Assembly (NCBI GenBank): GCA_905116865.2
Contig: CAJHNH020001587.1
Span: forward strand, 55,001-119,000
DNA from: Candidula unifasciata
Lineage: Eukaryota; Mollusca; Gastropoda; Stylommatophora; Geomitridae
DNA: 64,000 nt
Reading direction: 5' to 3'
Positions 1 through 10,420 of this stretch are shown here, piece after piece (position 1 is the stretch's first letter; the number at the start of each line of letters is the position of its first letter). Under the pieces are notes generated by a model. That model saw only the letters and a list, made by a program, of their open reading frames with translations. It did not search any database and was not told the DNA's origin. The translations under genes and the position numbers were made by a program.

Positions 1-952
1 CTTCTTCTTCTTCTTCTTCTTCTTCTTCTTCTTCTTCTTCTTCTTCTTCTTCTTCTTCTTCTTCTTCTTCTTCTTCTTCTTCTTCTTCTTCTTCTTCTTC
101 TTCTTCTTCTTCTTCTTCTCTTCTTCTTCTTCTTCTTCTTCTTCTTCTTCTTCTTCTTCTTCTTCTTCTTCTTCTTTTCTTCTTCTTCTTCTTCTTCTTC
201 TTCTTCTTCTTCTTCTTCTTCTTCTTCTTCTTCTTCTTCTTCTTCTTCTTCTTCTTCTTCTTCTTCTTCTTCTTCTTCTTCTTCTTCTTCTTCTTCTTCT
301 TCTTCTTCTTCTTCTTCTTCTTCTTCTTCTTCTTCTTCTTCTTCTTCTTCTTCTTCTTCTTCTTCTTCTTCTTCTTCTTCTTCTTCTTCTTCTTCTTCTT
401 CTTCTTCTTCTTCTTCTTCTTCTTCTTCTTCTTCTTCTTCTTCTTCTTCTTCTTCTTCTTCTTCTTCTTCTTCTTCTTCTTCTTCTTCTTCTTCTTCTTC
501 TTCTTCTTCTTCTTCTTCTTCTTCTTCTTCTTCTTCTTCTTCTTCTTCTTCTTCTTCTTCTTCTTCTTCTTCTTCTTCTTCTTCTTCTTCTTCTTCTTCT
601 TCTTCTTCTTCTTCTTCTTCTTCTTCTTCTTCTTCTTCTTCTTCTTTCTTCTTCTTCTTCTTCTTCTTCTTCTTCTTCTTCTTCTTCTTCTTCTTCTTCT
701 TCTTCTTCTTCTTCTTCTTCTTCTTCTTCTTCTTCTTCTTCTTCTTCTTCTTCTTCTTCTTCTTCTTCTTCTTCTTCTTCTTCTTCTTCTTCTTCTTCTT
801 CTTTCTTCTTCTTCTTCTTCTTCTTCTTCTTCTTCTTCTTCTTCTTCTTCTTCTTCTTCTTCTTCTTCTTCTTCTTCTTCTTCTTCTTCTTCTTCTTCTT
901 CTTCTTCTTCTTCTTCTTCTTCTTCTTCTTCTTCTTCTTCTTCTTCTTCTTC
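1..952. repeat. (CTT)n microsatellite, 952 bp, cut by window edge
   Basis: Almost pure CTT over its whole length, with four small slips (near 119, 175, 645 and 803). It abuts the tail end of a minus-strand SINE B copy, so on the minus strand it is that element's (GAA)n tail, hugely expanded. The array runs off the left edge and its true length is unknown. One strand is pure purine, the other pure pyrimidine. Confidence 0.97.
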
Positions 953-1261
953 GTGTTTACCGCTGTAAACTCTGGTGGAAAGTTTTGGTTGTTCACCCAC
1001 CTCTGGACTTCAGACTTGTGGGAACATCGCTTAGCCCTTTGACCACCCTTTTTGTTCCAGAACCTGAGTATGGCGTGCGCATCCGTTTTACAGAGCTGAC
1101 TTATTTGTATGCAAACTGTTGTTTCTTTGCTTCTCAGGCAGATGTAGTCCGACTTCGAAGGAAACTCCCAGTTAGTCGACTCTACGACGTGTTTAATGGG
1201 GGGGAGGGGTCAGTGGGTCTATTCCCCCCCCCCAACAATAGAGCCCCGGAACCCACTCGGG
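953..1261 (-). mobile_element. SINE B retroposon copy (GAA-tailed family)
   Basis: Matches the other SINE B copies (4806, 6899, 15800, 16965, 51078). Read on the minus strand it starts with a motif like gtgggttccggggc, passes an agtcgactaatt-like block and a ggcaaggaaccaacag-like block, and ends just before a GAA array. No clear RNA polymerase III boxes are visible, so it could also be the 3' end of an unidentified LINE. A 9-C run near 1225 is a local expansion. Confidence 0.75.
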
Positions 1262-1292
1262 CAGGTCTATGTTTTATCCGGCAGGTTTACAA

Positions 1293-1515
1293 TTTCGACT
1301 AGCTCTTGTTCTTCGAGGGCCAACTCGTCAATGTCATCTGTAAACCTTAAGTTGTTACGATTCGTCCTTCTATGCTAACTGTTTTCCCTGATGTTTTTCT
1401 AGGGGTCTGTCATAATTCTTTCTATGAAGATGTTAAGCAGTGGTGGGGAGAGGAGGCAACCCTAAAAATCTGCTTGTTGTTGTTCAGAACCAGCTCCCTA
1501 TTTGTCCACTCAGCA
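1293..1515 (-). pseudogene. LINE reverse transcriptase palm remnant
   Basis: The minus-strand translation contains, in order, a weak GCLLSP-like turn, LLNIFIERIMTDP, and FTDDIDELA, which corresponds to the catalytic (F/Y)xDD motif C of non-LTR reverse transcriptases. Frames shift between these pieces and stops are present, so it is dead. The same family pattern (palm, thumb, RGRPR-type C-terminus) recurs elsewhere in the window. This is the only fragment seen that reaches the palm; all others are from the thumb or C-terminus. Confidence 0.7.
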
Positions 1516-1600
1516 TAAAGTTGTTCTATAATGAGAAACAAAAAGAAAAAAAAAAGGGGGGGGGGGTGCTAGTCCAACACTGAATTCCAGTCCACTGTGT

Positions 1601-1791
1601 CAGTTGTTTTCAACCTGCCGATCACAACCCTTTTTTGTGTGGGTCAAACGACCCTTTCACATGGGTCTCCTAAGACCACAGGAAAACACATATTCATTGA
1701 AGTTATGAAGGAAACTAATTGTTTTCGGGTCGCCACAACATTAGGGAACTGTAATAAAAGGTCGCGGCATTAGGAAGTTTGAGAGCCACTG
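1601..1791. mobile_element. hAT-Charlie-like MITE, ~190 bp
   Basis: Ends are inverted: left cagttgttttcaacct and right aggaagtttgagagccactg, the reverse of which is a CAGTGG(C/T)TCTCAAxCTT-type Charlie terminus. Inside are gggtcaaacgaccctttcac, cctaagaccacaggaaaaca and gtcgccacaacatt, motifs I know from URR1/Charlie-type hAT elements of vertebrates. It is non-autonomous and has no transposase. Flanks cactgtgt and cattgtta are only a weak 8-bp target-site match. Confidence 0.75.
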
Positions 1792-1985
1792 CATTGTTAT
1801 GCCCAGAAATGAAAAGGCGTTCACGAAAGCCACAATAAATCTGCAGTCTCGAGGGTTTCAGAGTTTAAGAGTGTAAATGTATAATTCTATTTGTTCGTTT
1901 ACAGAAGGTAAGGAAAATACTTGAGAACTTGATGAGCACTGTCAAGATTGATAGAGAAGGACAAGAGGAAGCAAACGAAAAGATG

Positions 1986-2195
1986 ACTGACTGACTGACT
2001 TTCTACCCCACTAGGACATCACACAAGCGATAAACACCCGATGACACAGAGTGGATGAGGATCACCGTGGAGAGGTCCTAGAAACCGCGTTCAGACAATT
2101 GGCCATATTTATGGCCTGACTATATTGCGGCCCCCGACAAAAGCCAGAGTGGGGCTTCAAATAACAAAAAATTACGTCCTAAAAAGGACGTGAGG
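1986..2195 (+). repeat. Interspersed repeat D, copy 1
   Basis: About 200 bp starting at gactgactttctacccc and passing acacccgatgacacaga, gtggagaggtcc and ggccatatttatggcc. A close second copy lies at 31016-31222 in the same orientation, directly after a LINE C-terminus, so it may be a LINE 3' UTR. It contains no open frame of interest. Confidence 0.75.
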
Positions 2196-2199
2196 AATA

Positions 2200-2515
2200 A
2201 TCATCATCATCAGGTGCCTTGCTGACTGGCATGGGCGATCATGCCTCTCCATAATCTGCGATCTCCTGCAGCATGTATCACTTCGTGTGCCGACACACCT
2301 CCAAGCCATGCAACAAGACTGTCAAGCATCTTCTCTCGTTGTCTACCTCTATCTCTCCTTCCACATATCTTTCCAGTGGTCACAACATGTTCTATTTTCC
2401 CTCTTCTCATAACATGGCCGAAAAATGATGACTGTCTCCTTCTGATGTCTGTGATAAGTTGTCTTTGGGCTCCCGCCTCTTTCAAAACCTCTTGGTTTCT
2501 CTTTGAGGAATAATA
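2200..2515 (-). pseudogene. LINE (RTE-like) ORF2 C-terminus
   Basis: A minus-strand open frame reads RRQSSFFGHVMRRGKIEH, then GRRDRGRQREKMLDSL and DRRLWRGMIAHASQQGT before a stop. This is the conserved FGHxxRR...GRxRGR...MLD...DRxxWR tail of RTE/BovB-like reverse transcriptases. A short ATG-repeat tail follows (tgatgatgatg on the minus strand). It is truncated 5' at the thumb, as expected of target-primed reverse transcription. The ~90 codons are uninterrupted, suggesting a fairly young copy. Confidence 0.85.
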
Positions 2516-3040
2516 CCATTTTTATATAACGAAAAGATAAATACCTTGATCACTTTGCCATATATATAGGGCAGAACAAGAGTACTGACTTGATCAGCGA
2601 TTTCTCCGCTCATTTAGCTTGGCGAATAATGATATTGATCGGCATAACACATGATAGTGATAATGCTATGTCCAGGGAGAGGGGGCGCTGAGCTATGTTT
2701 TCACCCCCCCCCCTCCCTCTCCCGCAACCATTGAAACATTCTGCGGGGGCGCAAACAAGTTAGGGAATCTCTGGGGTAAATCAAGTGGTTTTAAATAAAT
2801 GGGGAACTTACCCTCGGTGACAATCAAACGCCGATGAGAAAATAAATCCTGTGAAGAGTTGTCGTCCTTGGCCTGCATTTAAAACGGTCTGTGTCGGAAG
2901 TCCAACAAATTGATCGACCCCGCGCTAATGATGTTTTGGGGCCCTCTAATTAGTAGTCGGTCCATCTGCTGTCCGTGTCGAGAAGACAGACTGGCTTAAT
3001 CAGGCTAGCTATAGCTTCCAGATGAGGTTTTTAATGGTGG
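2516..3040. other. No recognised gene
   Basis: AT-rich, unremarkable sequence with a C-run near 2704. No open frame resembles a known family. Confidence 0.5.
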
Positions 3041-3205
3041 CTTGAATTCCACACACATATCACCTTAAGTGTCCCAGTTGCTTCTCGTAGATCTTAGTAG
3101 TCCATATCTGACTTCTATCAAGTTGCCACGGTAATGATGCATGACCTGAAAGTTCTTTTTTATTTAAACTCGCAATTTTTCATCACTCAAGTCCAAGTCC
3201 TTTTG
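3041..3205 (+). repeat. Direct-repeat segment, copy 1
   Basis: The caccttaagtgtccc ... cgtagatcttag ... aagttgcca stretch recurs at 3940-4030. A second block (catcactgggtgacacc, 3358-3400) recurs at 4062-4100. Together they flank the SINE C copy at 3561-3925 and suggest an old local duplication. A poly-A run at 3210-3226 follows. Confidence 0.6.
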
Positions 3206-3560
3206 AGAAAAAAAAAAAAAAAAAAGGCTCGACCACGTTCAGACTGCTGCTAGCTAGCCTAGGCTGATAACAGTCTCCGTCTATATTTGTGGTCTGGGTT
3301 ATTTGCGTCACTTTCGTGACTGAATTTTAGTAATTGTGCCATTTCTGGGCTTGATTTTTCATCACTGGGTGACACCAACTTTTATATTGTTTACAATATA
3401 CATCATCATCGACACAATTAAACCAACATCTGTGTTTTCTTGTGGTTTTGCTTAAAAAAAAAAGTCACAAAATAGGAAGTGGGTTAATCTACATACAGTG
3501 GCAACAACGGGATGCACTAAGAAGCGGATGTTGTTGTTGCTAATGACGTCTATGTGACGG

Positions 3561-3925
3561 ATCAGCATCATGGCACACGGGTGTAACCCATAAGTGCTCC
3601 GTTCTACGCCCAACTCAAGCCTGAGTCTGGAGAATTTCAGCGCAGTGCACGAACTTGGTTAAATCAGCCAGGATATATATACTTGGGGTAGATTTTAAAC
3701 TCCAAATTTTTGCCCGGGAAGCGCCGGTAGCTACTCTTTTCGATTTCCAACTGCTAAGACATTTTTTTTTAATATGCAAGAATACACACGGAGGTCCAAT
3801 CTTTCTACCCAGAGACCAGGTGAAATTACTAGAAGCCTAAGTGAAAAAATCCCAGCCTATACTGGGGCTTGAACCCGGGAGCTCTAGCACTTAAGGCGGA
3901 CACCATACATCTAGACCACTCAGCC
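3561..3925 (-). mobile_element. SINE C, tRNA-headed retroposon
   Basis: On the minus strand a tRNA-like head (ggctgagtggtctagatg, with a tRNA-type B-box region near 3870-3895) leads into a body shared with copies at 16282-16636 and 17704-18028. The body ends in cttgagt...acggagc and a short ATG-type tail. The head-body-tail order and three copies on both strands make a SINE the simplest reading. The parent tRNA is not identified. Confidence 0.75.
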
Positions 3926-3937
3926 TACTAATTATGT

Positions 3938-4104
3938 TCACCTTAAGTGTCCCCGTCTCATCTCGTAGATCTTAGAAGTCCATGACTCACATTCACAAGT
4001 TGCCATGAAAAAGATGCATAATCGCAGTTTCAATGTTTACTTCAACTTGTCATAGGTTCTTCATCATTGGGTAACGCCGACTTTTATATTGTGTACATTG
4101 TCAT
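3938..4104 (+). repeat. Direct-repeat segment, copy 2
   Basis: Second copy of the caccttaagtgtccc and catcattgggtaacgcc blocks found at 3041-3410. The two lie on either side of SINE C. Divergence is high, so the duplication is old. Confidence 0.6.
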
Positions 4105-4261
4105 CATGTAGCAGATCCTTTGCAGAACGTCGCTCTCATCCCGGCCTGCCTGAAAGAAACTCGATCTCTCGCCAGCTGTCTGGCCTCGTCTACTTTCGTA
4201 TTCAATGAGTCATTTATATCCTGCGCCCATCTTTGTGCTGGTCAGCCCCTGCCCCTCCTTG
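4105..4261 (-). pseudogene. LINE ORF2 C-terminus, 'ATFCKGSAT' family
   Basis: The minus strand reads RRGRG, a stop, PAQRWAQDINDSL, then KVDEARQLARDRVSFRQ and ATFCKGSAT followed by a stop and an ATG tail. This is an RTE-like LINE tail (RGRGRPxxRWxQD...ARDRxxFR). Sister copies are at 30258-30440 (minus) and 54605-54672 (plus). The last codons resemble the 3' end of SINE A, which is relevant to how SINE A may be mobilised. Confidence 0.75.
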
Positions 4262-4600
4262 CTGATAACATGTTTTCTTTTTTCCCCCTATCCGCACAGC
4301 CACTTGATATGACCAGACTATTTCAGCTTCCTAGAAAAGAAGACACAGAGATATGGCTAGGCACTTTGTTAATCATTGGTTCAAACAGCCATGTTCGACT
4401 TGTAGATTTAAACTGATTATAATAGATTATTGTTATCTGGTCTCAGCAGCTGTCTGTTTCTTATTAGTATTAACATGAAAGCCTTGTGGCGTTGGCGATC
4501 ATGCCTGTCCACAGCCTCATCTCCCGTTGCTGTTAATCGTTTGTTATTCGGACGTGTCTTCATGTCGCGATTCGAAACTGTTTAATATCTACACGTGTCG
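4262..4600. other. No recognised gene
   Basis: No family recognised. An open frame of about 98 codons crosses the LINE end at 4120-4416 on the other strand; it is a shadow with no recognisable domain. Confidence 0.45.
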
Positions 4601-4738
4601 GAGATTCATCTGACCAGTCAGACCGTTTCCTTCCTCTCGATGATACTTCAGTTAAGCGATTCTGTGTATTTTTGTTCGTATTTGTAGTCATGTATATTCA
4701 TGTAATGTGCTGATGAAGGTTTTATAGCCGCAACGTTC
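4601..4738 (+). mobile_element. Penelope-like element 3' end fragment
   Basis: Shares tctcgatgatacttcagt, gattctgtgtattt and especially gtgctgatgaagg...tagccgcaacgttca with the reverse strand of 8300-8420, where a Penelope GIY-YIG coding end precedes it. The ctgatga...gccgcaac block looks like a degenerate hammerhead core. Only the terminal UTR part is present. Confidence 0.6.
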
Positions 4739-4744
4739 ACTTGT

Positions 4745-4785
4745 CTTCTACTTCTTCTCCGCGTTCACCAGCCGTAAATGGGGCG
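4745..4785 (-). mobile_element. SINE B 3' tip fragment
   Basis: cttcttctccgcgttcacc matches the reversed tail junction of SINE B (ggtgaacgcgaagaag). Only the last ~25 bases and tail are present. Confidence 0.45.
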
Positions 4786-4805
4786 GGGGAAGGGGGGATA
4801 GATCA

Positions 4806-5019
4806 TATGTCCCTCTAACTAGCCAATTAGGGTGTTTTCTTCTAAGTCGGAGTGCAGTCTACCTGCCTGAGACGCAAGAAACAAACAGTCTGCGTTTGAA
4901 AGCCTGATATATAAATCGGATGAGCACGCAAACTCAGGTTCTGGATAAAAACCAAATTTCAGATGTAGATGAACAACCAGAACGTCCCGCAGGAGTGTAC
5001 AGCCAGTGGACGAGAGAAC

Positions 5020-5021
<2 letters not shown>
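4806..5021 (+). mobile_element. SINE B copy
   Basis: Contains tctaagtcggagtgcag, acgcaagaaacaaacagtc, gagcacgcaaactcaggttc and gagtgtacagccagtgg, all SINE B landmarks. The 5' end is worn. It runs directly into an AAT then GAA microsatellite. Confidence 0.75.
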
Positions 5022-5089
<68 letters not shown>

Positions 5090-5113
5090 AAGAAGAAGAA
5101 GAAGAAGAAGAAG
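5021..5113. repeat. (AAT)n then (GAA)n microsatellite
   Basis: About 40 bp of AAT followed by about 52 bp of GAA, forming the tail of the plus-strand SINE B just upstream. The open frames over it (IIIII and RRRRR runs) are not genes. Confidence 0.95.
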
Positions 5114-5635
5114 GAAGAAGAGGAAGTCATTATCATTTTACTTTTTACTTGTACACGGCATTCTCCTCTTTAGCTCTTTTCAGCTATACACAAGACCCGA
5201 AACTCCATGTTCTGGCAAGCCTTTGTGATGTAGAATTTATGTCCCGTTTTTATTTCGCGGCGTGAAATCGTTCAACTGATTCCAAATTAAAATTATAGAT
5301 AGTTTCTATTGCAGGAAATCTGTCCCCGGGGCTCTAACTCACGCTTTCCTGCATTAGCTAGTCAGATTGAGAAATGGAAAACTAGAGAGTACGGACAGCA
5401 GAACTGATTCGCACAAGACAGGGCGGCACTTCACTGTTGGGGAGGTATGCGCATGGCGATTAGCTTCCTCGTACGCGCCCTAAGATGGTGGGCGTTTGGC
5501 GCGGAGAGTGGTTTGACGCCAGAAAATTTGCCCGTAGAACTAACAGAAGCACGTTTGGAGTTAATAGTAAAGGGTCCTTCTTTCACGCCTGCAACGCATC
5601 CGGCAAATTATCATACTTTTTATAGGACGATCAAT
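5114..5635. other. No recognised gene
   Basis: A 64-codon frame at 5447-5641 has no recognisable motif and I do not call it. Confidence 0.45.
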
Positions 5636-5735
5636 ATTTGATGGATGATGTCATCAACTTCATGATAAACGCCTTCACTTCCTATCAGGTTTCCGCGTAC
5701 CAGTTTTAGACTGGGTCGACCCGTGCAGGAGGTCA
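5636..5735 (-). mobile_element. SINE G fragment
   Basis: gcgtaccagttttagactgggtcgacccg is the reversed SINE G body (ggtcgacccagcctaaaatgg type). Only about 100 bp, worn, are recognisable. Confidence 0.5.
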
Positions 5736-5953
5736 GATTGAAATAGTTGTTTCTCTTTTTCAATTGCTCGATGCATCTTTGGGTTAGTAATGTAGTTAGA
5801 GTAGCAGCTTCCATTGTCTAATGCTGAAATGTTTTCTGTGGCCGTTTCTCGACCATAGGCACAGGATCATGAGTGCTCGGTCGCCACCTCACTTAGCACA
5901 TTGATTGTGTCAGTCATATTATACATAAGAACATGTAAATTAGATCAGTTAGT

Positions 5954-6136
5954 ATGAATGACAGAAGGAAACTAGTCACGAGACAAATGAAATGTGTACG
6001 TACTAGGCTAGGTGTAAAGAGGAAAGATCGACTTAAGAACGATGATTTTAGGAGCAGAGTCGGCACAGAACCCATACTGAATTGTATAGGTAGACTACAA
6101 ACCAAATGGTGTTGGTCATTTGACAAGATTGACATC
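5954..6136 (+). pseudogene. LINE reverse transcriptase thumb/C-terminal remnant
   Basis: Open frame of about 60 codons containing MKCVRTRLGVKRKDRLKND, then FRSRVGTEPILNCIGR and LQTKWCW, matching the LINE pattern MRxLRRxxGVTRxDRxRN...VGTEPIL...RQxxKWFG. The same block occurs in the minus-strand LINE at 48371-48935. Both ends are truncated. Confidence 0.75.
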
Positions 6137-6379
6137 TAACAGGGCGCCGCAGAGAACAATGGTATACAGATATATCAGTAACAACGCTGGACCACAGAAA
6201 TATCACAGACACTGAAAAGTACTTTATTCATAACAAACAGAAGGGTTTGTTCCAGAGATCTCTTCCTGCCTTGATGCCGCAAGGCATTCCAGGAGTAGAG
6301 AAAAGAAAATGAAGTATGAATGAATAGCACAATCTGGACAAGCAAAAGCTAATTTATTTAGAGGGAAGGATGAAGGGAT

Positions 6380-6395
6380 AGAGAGATAGATAGAT

Positions 6396-6445
<50 letters not shown>
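6380..6445. repeat. (GATA)/(GA)n microsatellite
   Basis: A short GATA stretch grades into about 45 bp of GA. The minus-strand SLSLSL frame over it is not a gene. Confidence 0.9.
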
Positions 6446-6447
<2 letters not shown>

Positions 6448-6820
6448 GGCGCAAGAGAGGGAGAGCCTAAACTTCATAAAGACAGATGACCGAAACATCT
6501 TGAGCTTCCGAAGAAACAGACAAAAATAAGACATTAAGCTTTTTTCATCACAGTTCTTTTGGCTTCCTGACGATCCGTTTTAATTTTTTTTTTTCAGAAT
6601 ATCAATGATTTGTAAACACTACATCCTTTCAGATGTGTGCGGGGACAATAATACTGCCAACAGTAGCTGCTTAAACCGATTACTTATGGTTATCTTATTT
6701 TGATCCGCATACAAATGGCATCATATATTTTCTTTTGAACATTATCTGTTCATTGTTTTTTCTCCGATGATAAAATGTAATAATCTTAAAACGGACACAA
6801 AGTAAAGCGACCTATCACAA
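6446..6820. other. No recognised gene
   Basis: AT-rich sequence with a T-run near 6585; nothing recognised. Confidence 0.5.
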
Positions 6821-6824
6821 GTGT

Positions 6825-7640
6825 GCTTTTTAGTAACATAAGATGACGGGCTGTGACAAGCCTCCCTGGTTACACTTTAGATTCATTCAGTAACATAATC
6901 CCCCGTGTGGGTTCCGGGGCCCCATTGTGGGGAAAACAAGAATAGACCCACTGCCTCCCCAAAAGCATGTCGTAAGAGTCGACTAATTGGGGAGCTTCCT
7001 TTGAAGTCGGAGTGCATCTGCCGGAGAGGCAAGGAACCAACAGTCTGTATTCAAGAGAATAGATCTGTAAAACTGATGCACACGCAACACTCAGGTTCTG
7101 GAGCAGGACTGCAGTTCAGTAGTGGACGAGCAACCAGAACTTTCCGCCAGAGTGTACAGCTGGTGAACGCGAAGAAGAAAAAGAAGAAGTAACATAAGAT
7201 AACGATCTGACAAAATTCCATTTGACACTTTAAGCCCAGTAGTATAAAACAGGGTCTGTGACTAGTCCCGCTTCTGACACTTTACACCCCGTAACTTTAG
7301 ATAGCGTCTATGACATGTCCCCCTTTTGAAACTTCAATCCCAGTATTATAAGATTGCGGTCTGTGACAATTTCCTCTTGTGACGACACTACAGACCCAGT
7401 AACATAAGGTAACGATCAATGACAAGTACCTCTTGTGACACTTTAAACCCAGCAACATAAGATAATGAGCTGTGACACGTCTCTTTGAACCACTTTAAGC
7501 CTGGTAACATGAGATAACGGTCTGTGACCAACGGTTTGTGACAAATACTCCTTGCGACACTTCAAACCGGATAACATGAGATAACTGTCTGTGACAAGTC
7601 TGCTTTCTTAAACTCCAAGTCCAGTAACTGTAAATATCAA
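6825..7640 (+). repeat. ~60-bp minisatellite, interrupted by SINE B
   Basis: About ten diverged units of the form agtaacataagataac...ctgtgacaag...gacactttaaaccc. Unit length varies around 55-65 bp. The array is split by a SINE B copy at 6899-7187 and continues in phase on both sides. Confidence 0.8.
6899..7187 (+). mobile_element. SINE B copy with target-site duplication
   Basis: The best-preserved SINE B: ccccgtgtgggttccgg at its start, then gtcgactaattgggg, gcaaggaaccaacagtc, acacgcaacactcaggttc and cagctggtgaacgcgaag, ending in a short GAA tail. It is flanked by agtaacataa at 6889-6898 and 7188-7197. These are 10-bp direct repeats, but also the unit phase of the surrounding minisatellite, so they may be a target-site duplication or array periodicity. 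Confidence 0.8.
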
Positions 7641-8289
7641 ATGCCATTAATGTCGAAGATAACAGTAACGCACAGGGGCGGAAGCATTGGCAAAGGTTGT
7701 TAGGAAAAACCCTAACCCTAACGTGATGACGATTGTCTTGCTAATGTTTACTTCTTTGTTTTTATTACTGCCGATTAACGTCAGCAATTTTTTTTCCCAA
7801 ATTTGAGTTTAAAGATGGATTAAGCAGCACCTTTCCTCTTTCCAGACGATAGTACTAATTACGGCTAGGGAAGAAGTTCCTCCTCTCCTTAGTACAAAGC
7901 ATAGGCAGTATTCTAGAGATCATGTGTTGCCAATGCATCATGATCCCTCATTCGGCCTGCCTTGTTTACACTAAAGGAAAGGTGAAACCAGTACGTTTGG
8001 GACATAGCAGGCTGCAGAAGCTGCCGGATCAGAAGAGCAGTGCTCTATCTGTCCGCCTGTTGGAGCTTCCCTCTTAGACCAGATGCCAGCCAAGGCTAAG
8101 TCCTGGTCTGCCCTGCCATAACGTAGAGTTTTTAGGTTGCATTTCCTTTTCCTAGTATGTCTAGTATCCTTCCCAATGCGCTACTCCGCCCGAAGCCGTT
8201 GGCACAATAGGGAATGTTAGGTTTGGTATACGCCGCTCAACATTCGGCGTAAAAGAAGACAGGATATAAAACCGAACGAAAAGTATATT
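7641..8289. other. No recognised gene; two telomere-type repeats
   Basis: aaccctaaccctaac near 7708-7722 is 2.5 units of TTAGGG-type sequence, too short to matter on its own. No gene recognised. Confidence 0.5.
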
Positions 8290-8837
8290 AGCAAGCTACA
8301 CAATATAAAAGTAACAAACAACACATGAACGTTGCGGCTATGGAGCCTTCATCAGCACATACAAATCAAACAATACTACACAAATACACAAAATCACTTA
8401 GCTGGTATCTCGAAGCAGCCGGGCCGATGGTTTTTCAGCAGACTGCCTACACGGATCGGCTGGGGGTATAAATACCCCCTGTGGAGTACCAGGGGCTATA
8501 ACTAGGGGTTGTGAGATAAAACTGTGAGGGCAGTTCAATCGCCTAGGTGTTTAAATGAATATGTGTTGGCAGTTCAGTCCGGATGGTGTTATAAGTCTCC
8601 AGAGTGTAAATAAAGCGATTCTCAAGAGACTTGCGAACTCTGTCGCTGGAGTGGCTAGATTTAATGGCTGTCATCTCCATGTTGAGGACACCTTGGTGAT
8701 CCTGGGAATTGAAGTGCAACGGTGCTGGTTTCAGATTACTATTTTGCACATCCAAAAGATGTCTGAACCGGTCAGCCAACCGTAGACCTGTAGACAGAAG
8801 ACATGTGGTACCGTCTACTGTTATACAGTAGCTCAGT
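8290..8837 (-). pseudogene. Penelope-like element: GIY-YIG endonuclease C-terminus and 3' UTR
   Basis: The minus strand is open from about 8837 to a stop at 8543. It reads GLRLADRFRHLL, later APLHFNS..H and RKSLENRFIYTLETYN. This fits the C-terminal GIY-YIG nuclease of Penelope-like retroelements (RLxDRFxEH...HFNxxGHxxxxM...ExxFIxxLxT). The catalytic GIY/YIG tyrosines lie upstream and are missing. The following UTR contains a gtgctgatgaaggctccat...gccgcaacg block reminiscent of the hammerhead motif known in these elements. A related tip is at 4601-4738. Confidence 0.72.
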
Positions 8838-9050
8838 CATATCTGACCAAGACCTGACAATTTATTTAGAGTATAGTTACACGTTGATGTTCATAGTAGC
8901 CTTTTCAGCTTAAATTGTTATATAAGTTTGTGTTTTCTCGTTTGAATTATTTCGTGATTGTTTATTTTATGTTTGGTTTTTTTTCGTTCGTTCCTCTTTT
9001 TTTTGTTTAATTTTATGTCTGCTTCTTTGTGTCTTATACCTCATGTTCAG

Positions 9051-9890
<840 letters not shown>

Positions 9891-10194
9891 CTATTTCCCT
9901 TATTTATTTCATATAGGTAATTTATTTCTAGCTTTAAGTTTAGAGTCAATTTTCCGTCTGTCAATTTCTTTTCAATTCAACACATTCAATATCTAATTTC
10001 GATTCTCAGCATCTACCACACCCGGTCTTACCTTCCGCTGCATTGTGTTTGAGTCCTCTAAATTGTGTGTTTGCATATGTCATCCGGCTATTTACCACTT
10101 TTCAGTTTTCTTGCTCCCTCTTTATTTGTGGTTGCAGCTCTTGTTATGTCTTTTCATCCTTAATATAATTTTTTTTTTTGTTCTTTTGTCTCTG
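9891..10194. other. No recognised gene
   Basis: T-rich sequence; nothing recognised. Confidence 0.5.
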
Positions 10195-10420
10195 GTTGTT
10201 CTTCCAGTTCTAGACTTTGATCTTGTTCCACAACTTGAGCTTCGCATGCTCATCCTTTTTACGGTTTGGTGTTTTTGTGTGTGTGTGTGTGCAAACCGTT
10301 GGTTCCTCAGCTCTCAATTAAAAGCCCTCCGACTTTGAAGGAGGCGTACATAATTAGTCGCCTTTTATGACATGGTTGCTAGGGGGACATTAACCCCTGC
10401 AAAATAGGGCTCACACGGGG
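10195..10420 (-). mobile_element. Worn SINE B copy
   Basis: Reversed landmarks ctcatcctttttacgg, gcaaaccgttggttcctc, aattagtcgcctttta and ctcacacgggg are recognisable. A (GT)n run has grown inside at 10276-10292. No CTT tail is left on this copy. Confidence 0.6.

Noticed and set aside
5447..5641. 64-codon open frame as a small gene
   Set aside because: No motif, no codon or context support, and its end overlaps a reversed SINE G fragment.
7700..7725. Telomere or interstitial telomeric array
   Set aside because: Only about 2.5 TTAGGG-type units; expected by chance at this length.
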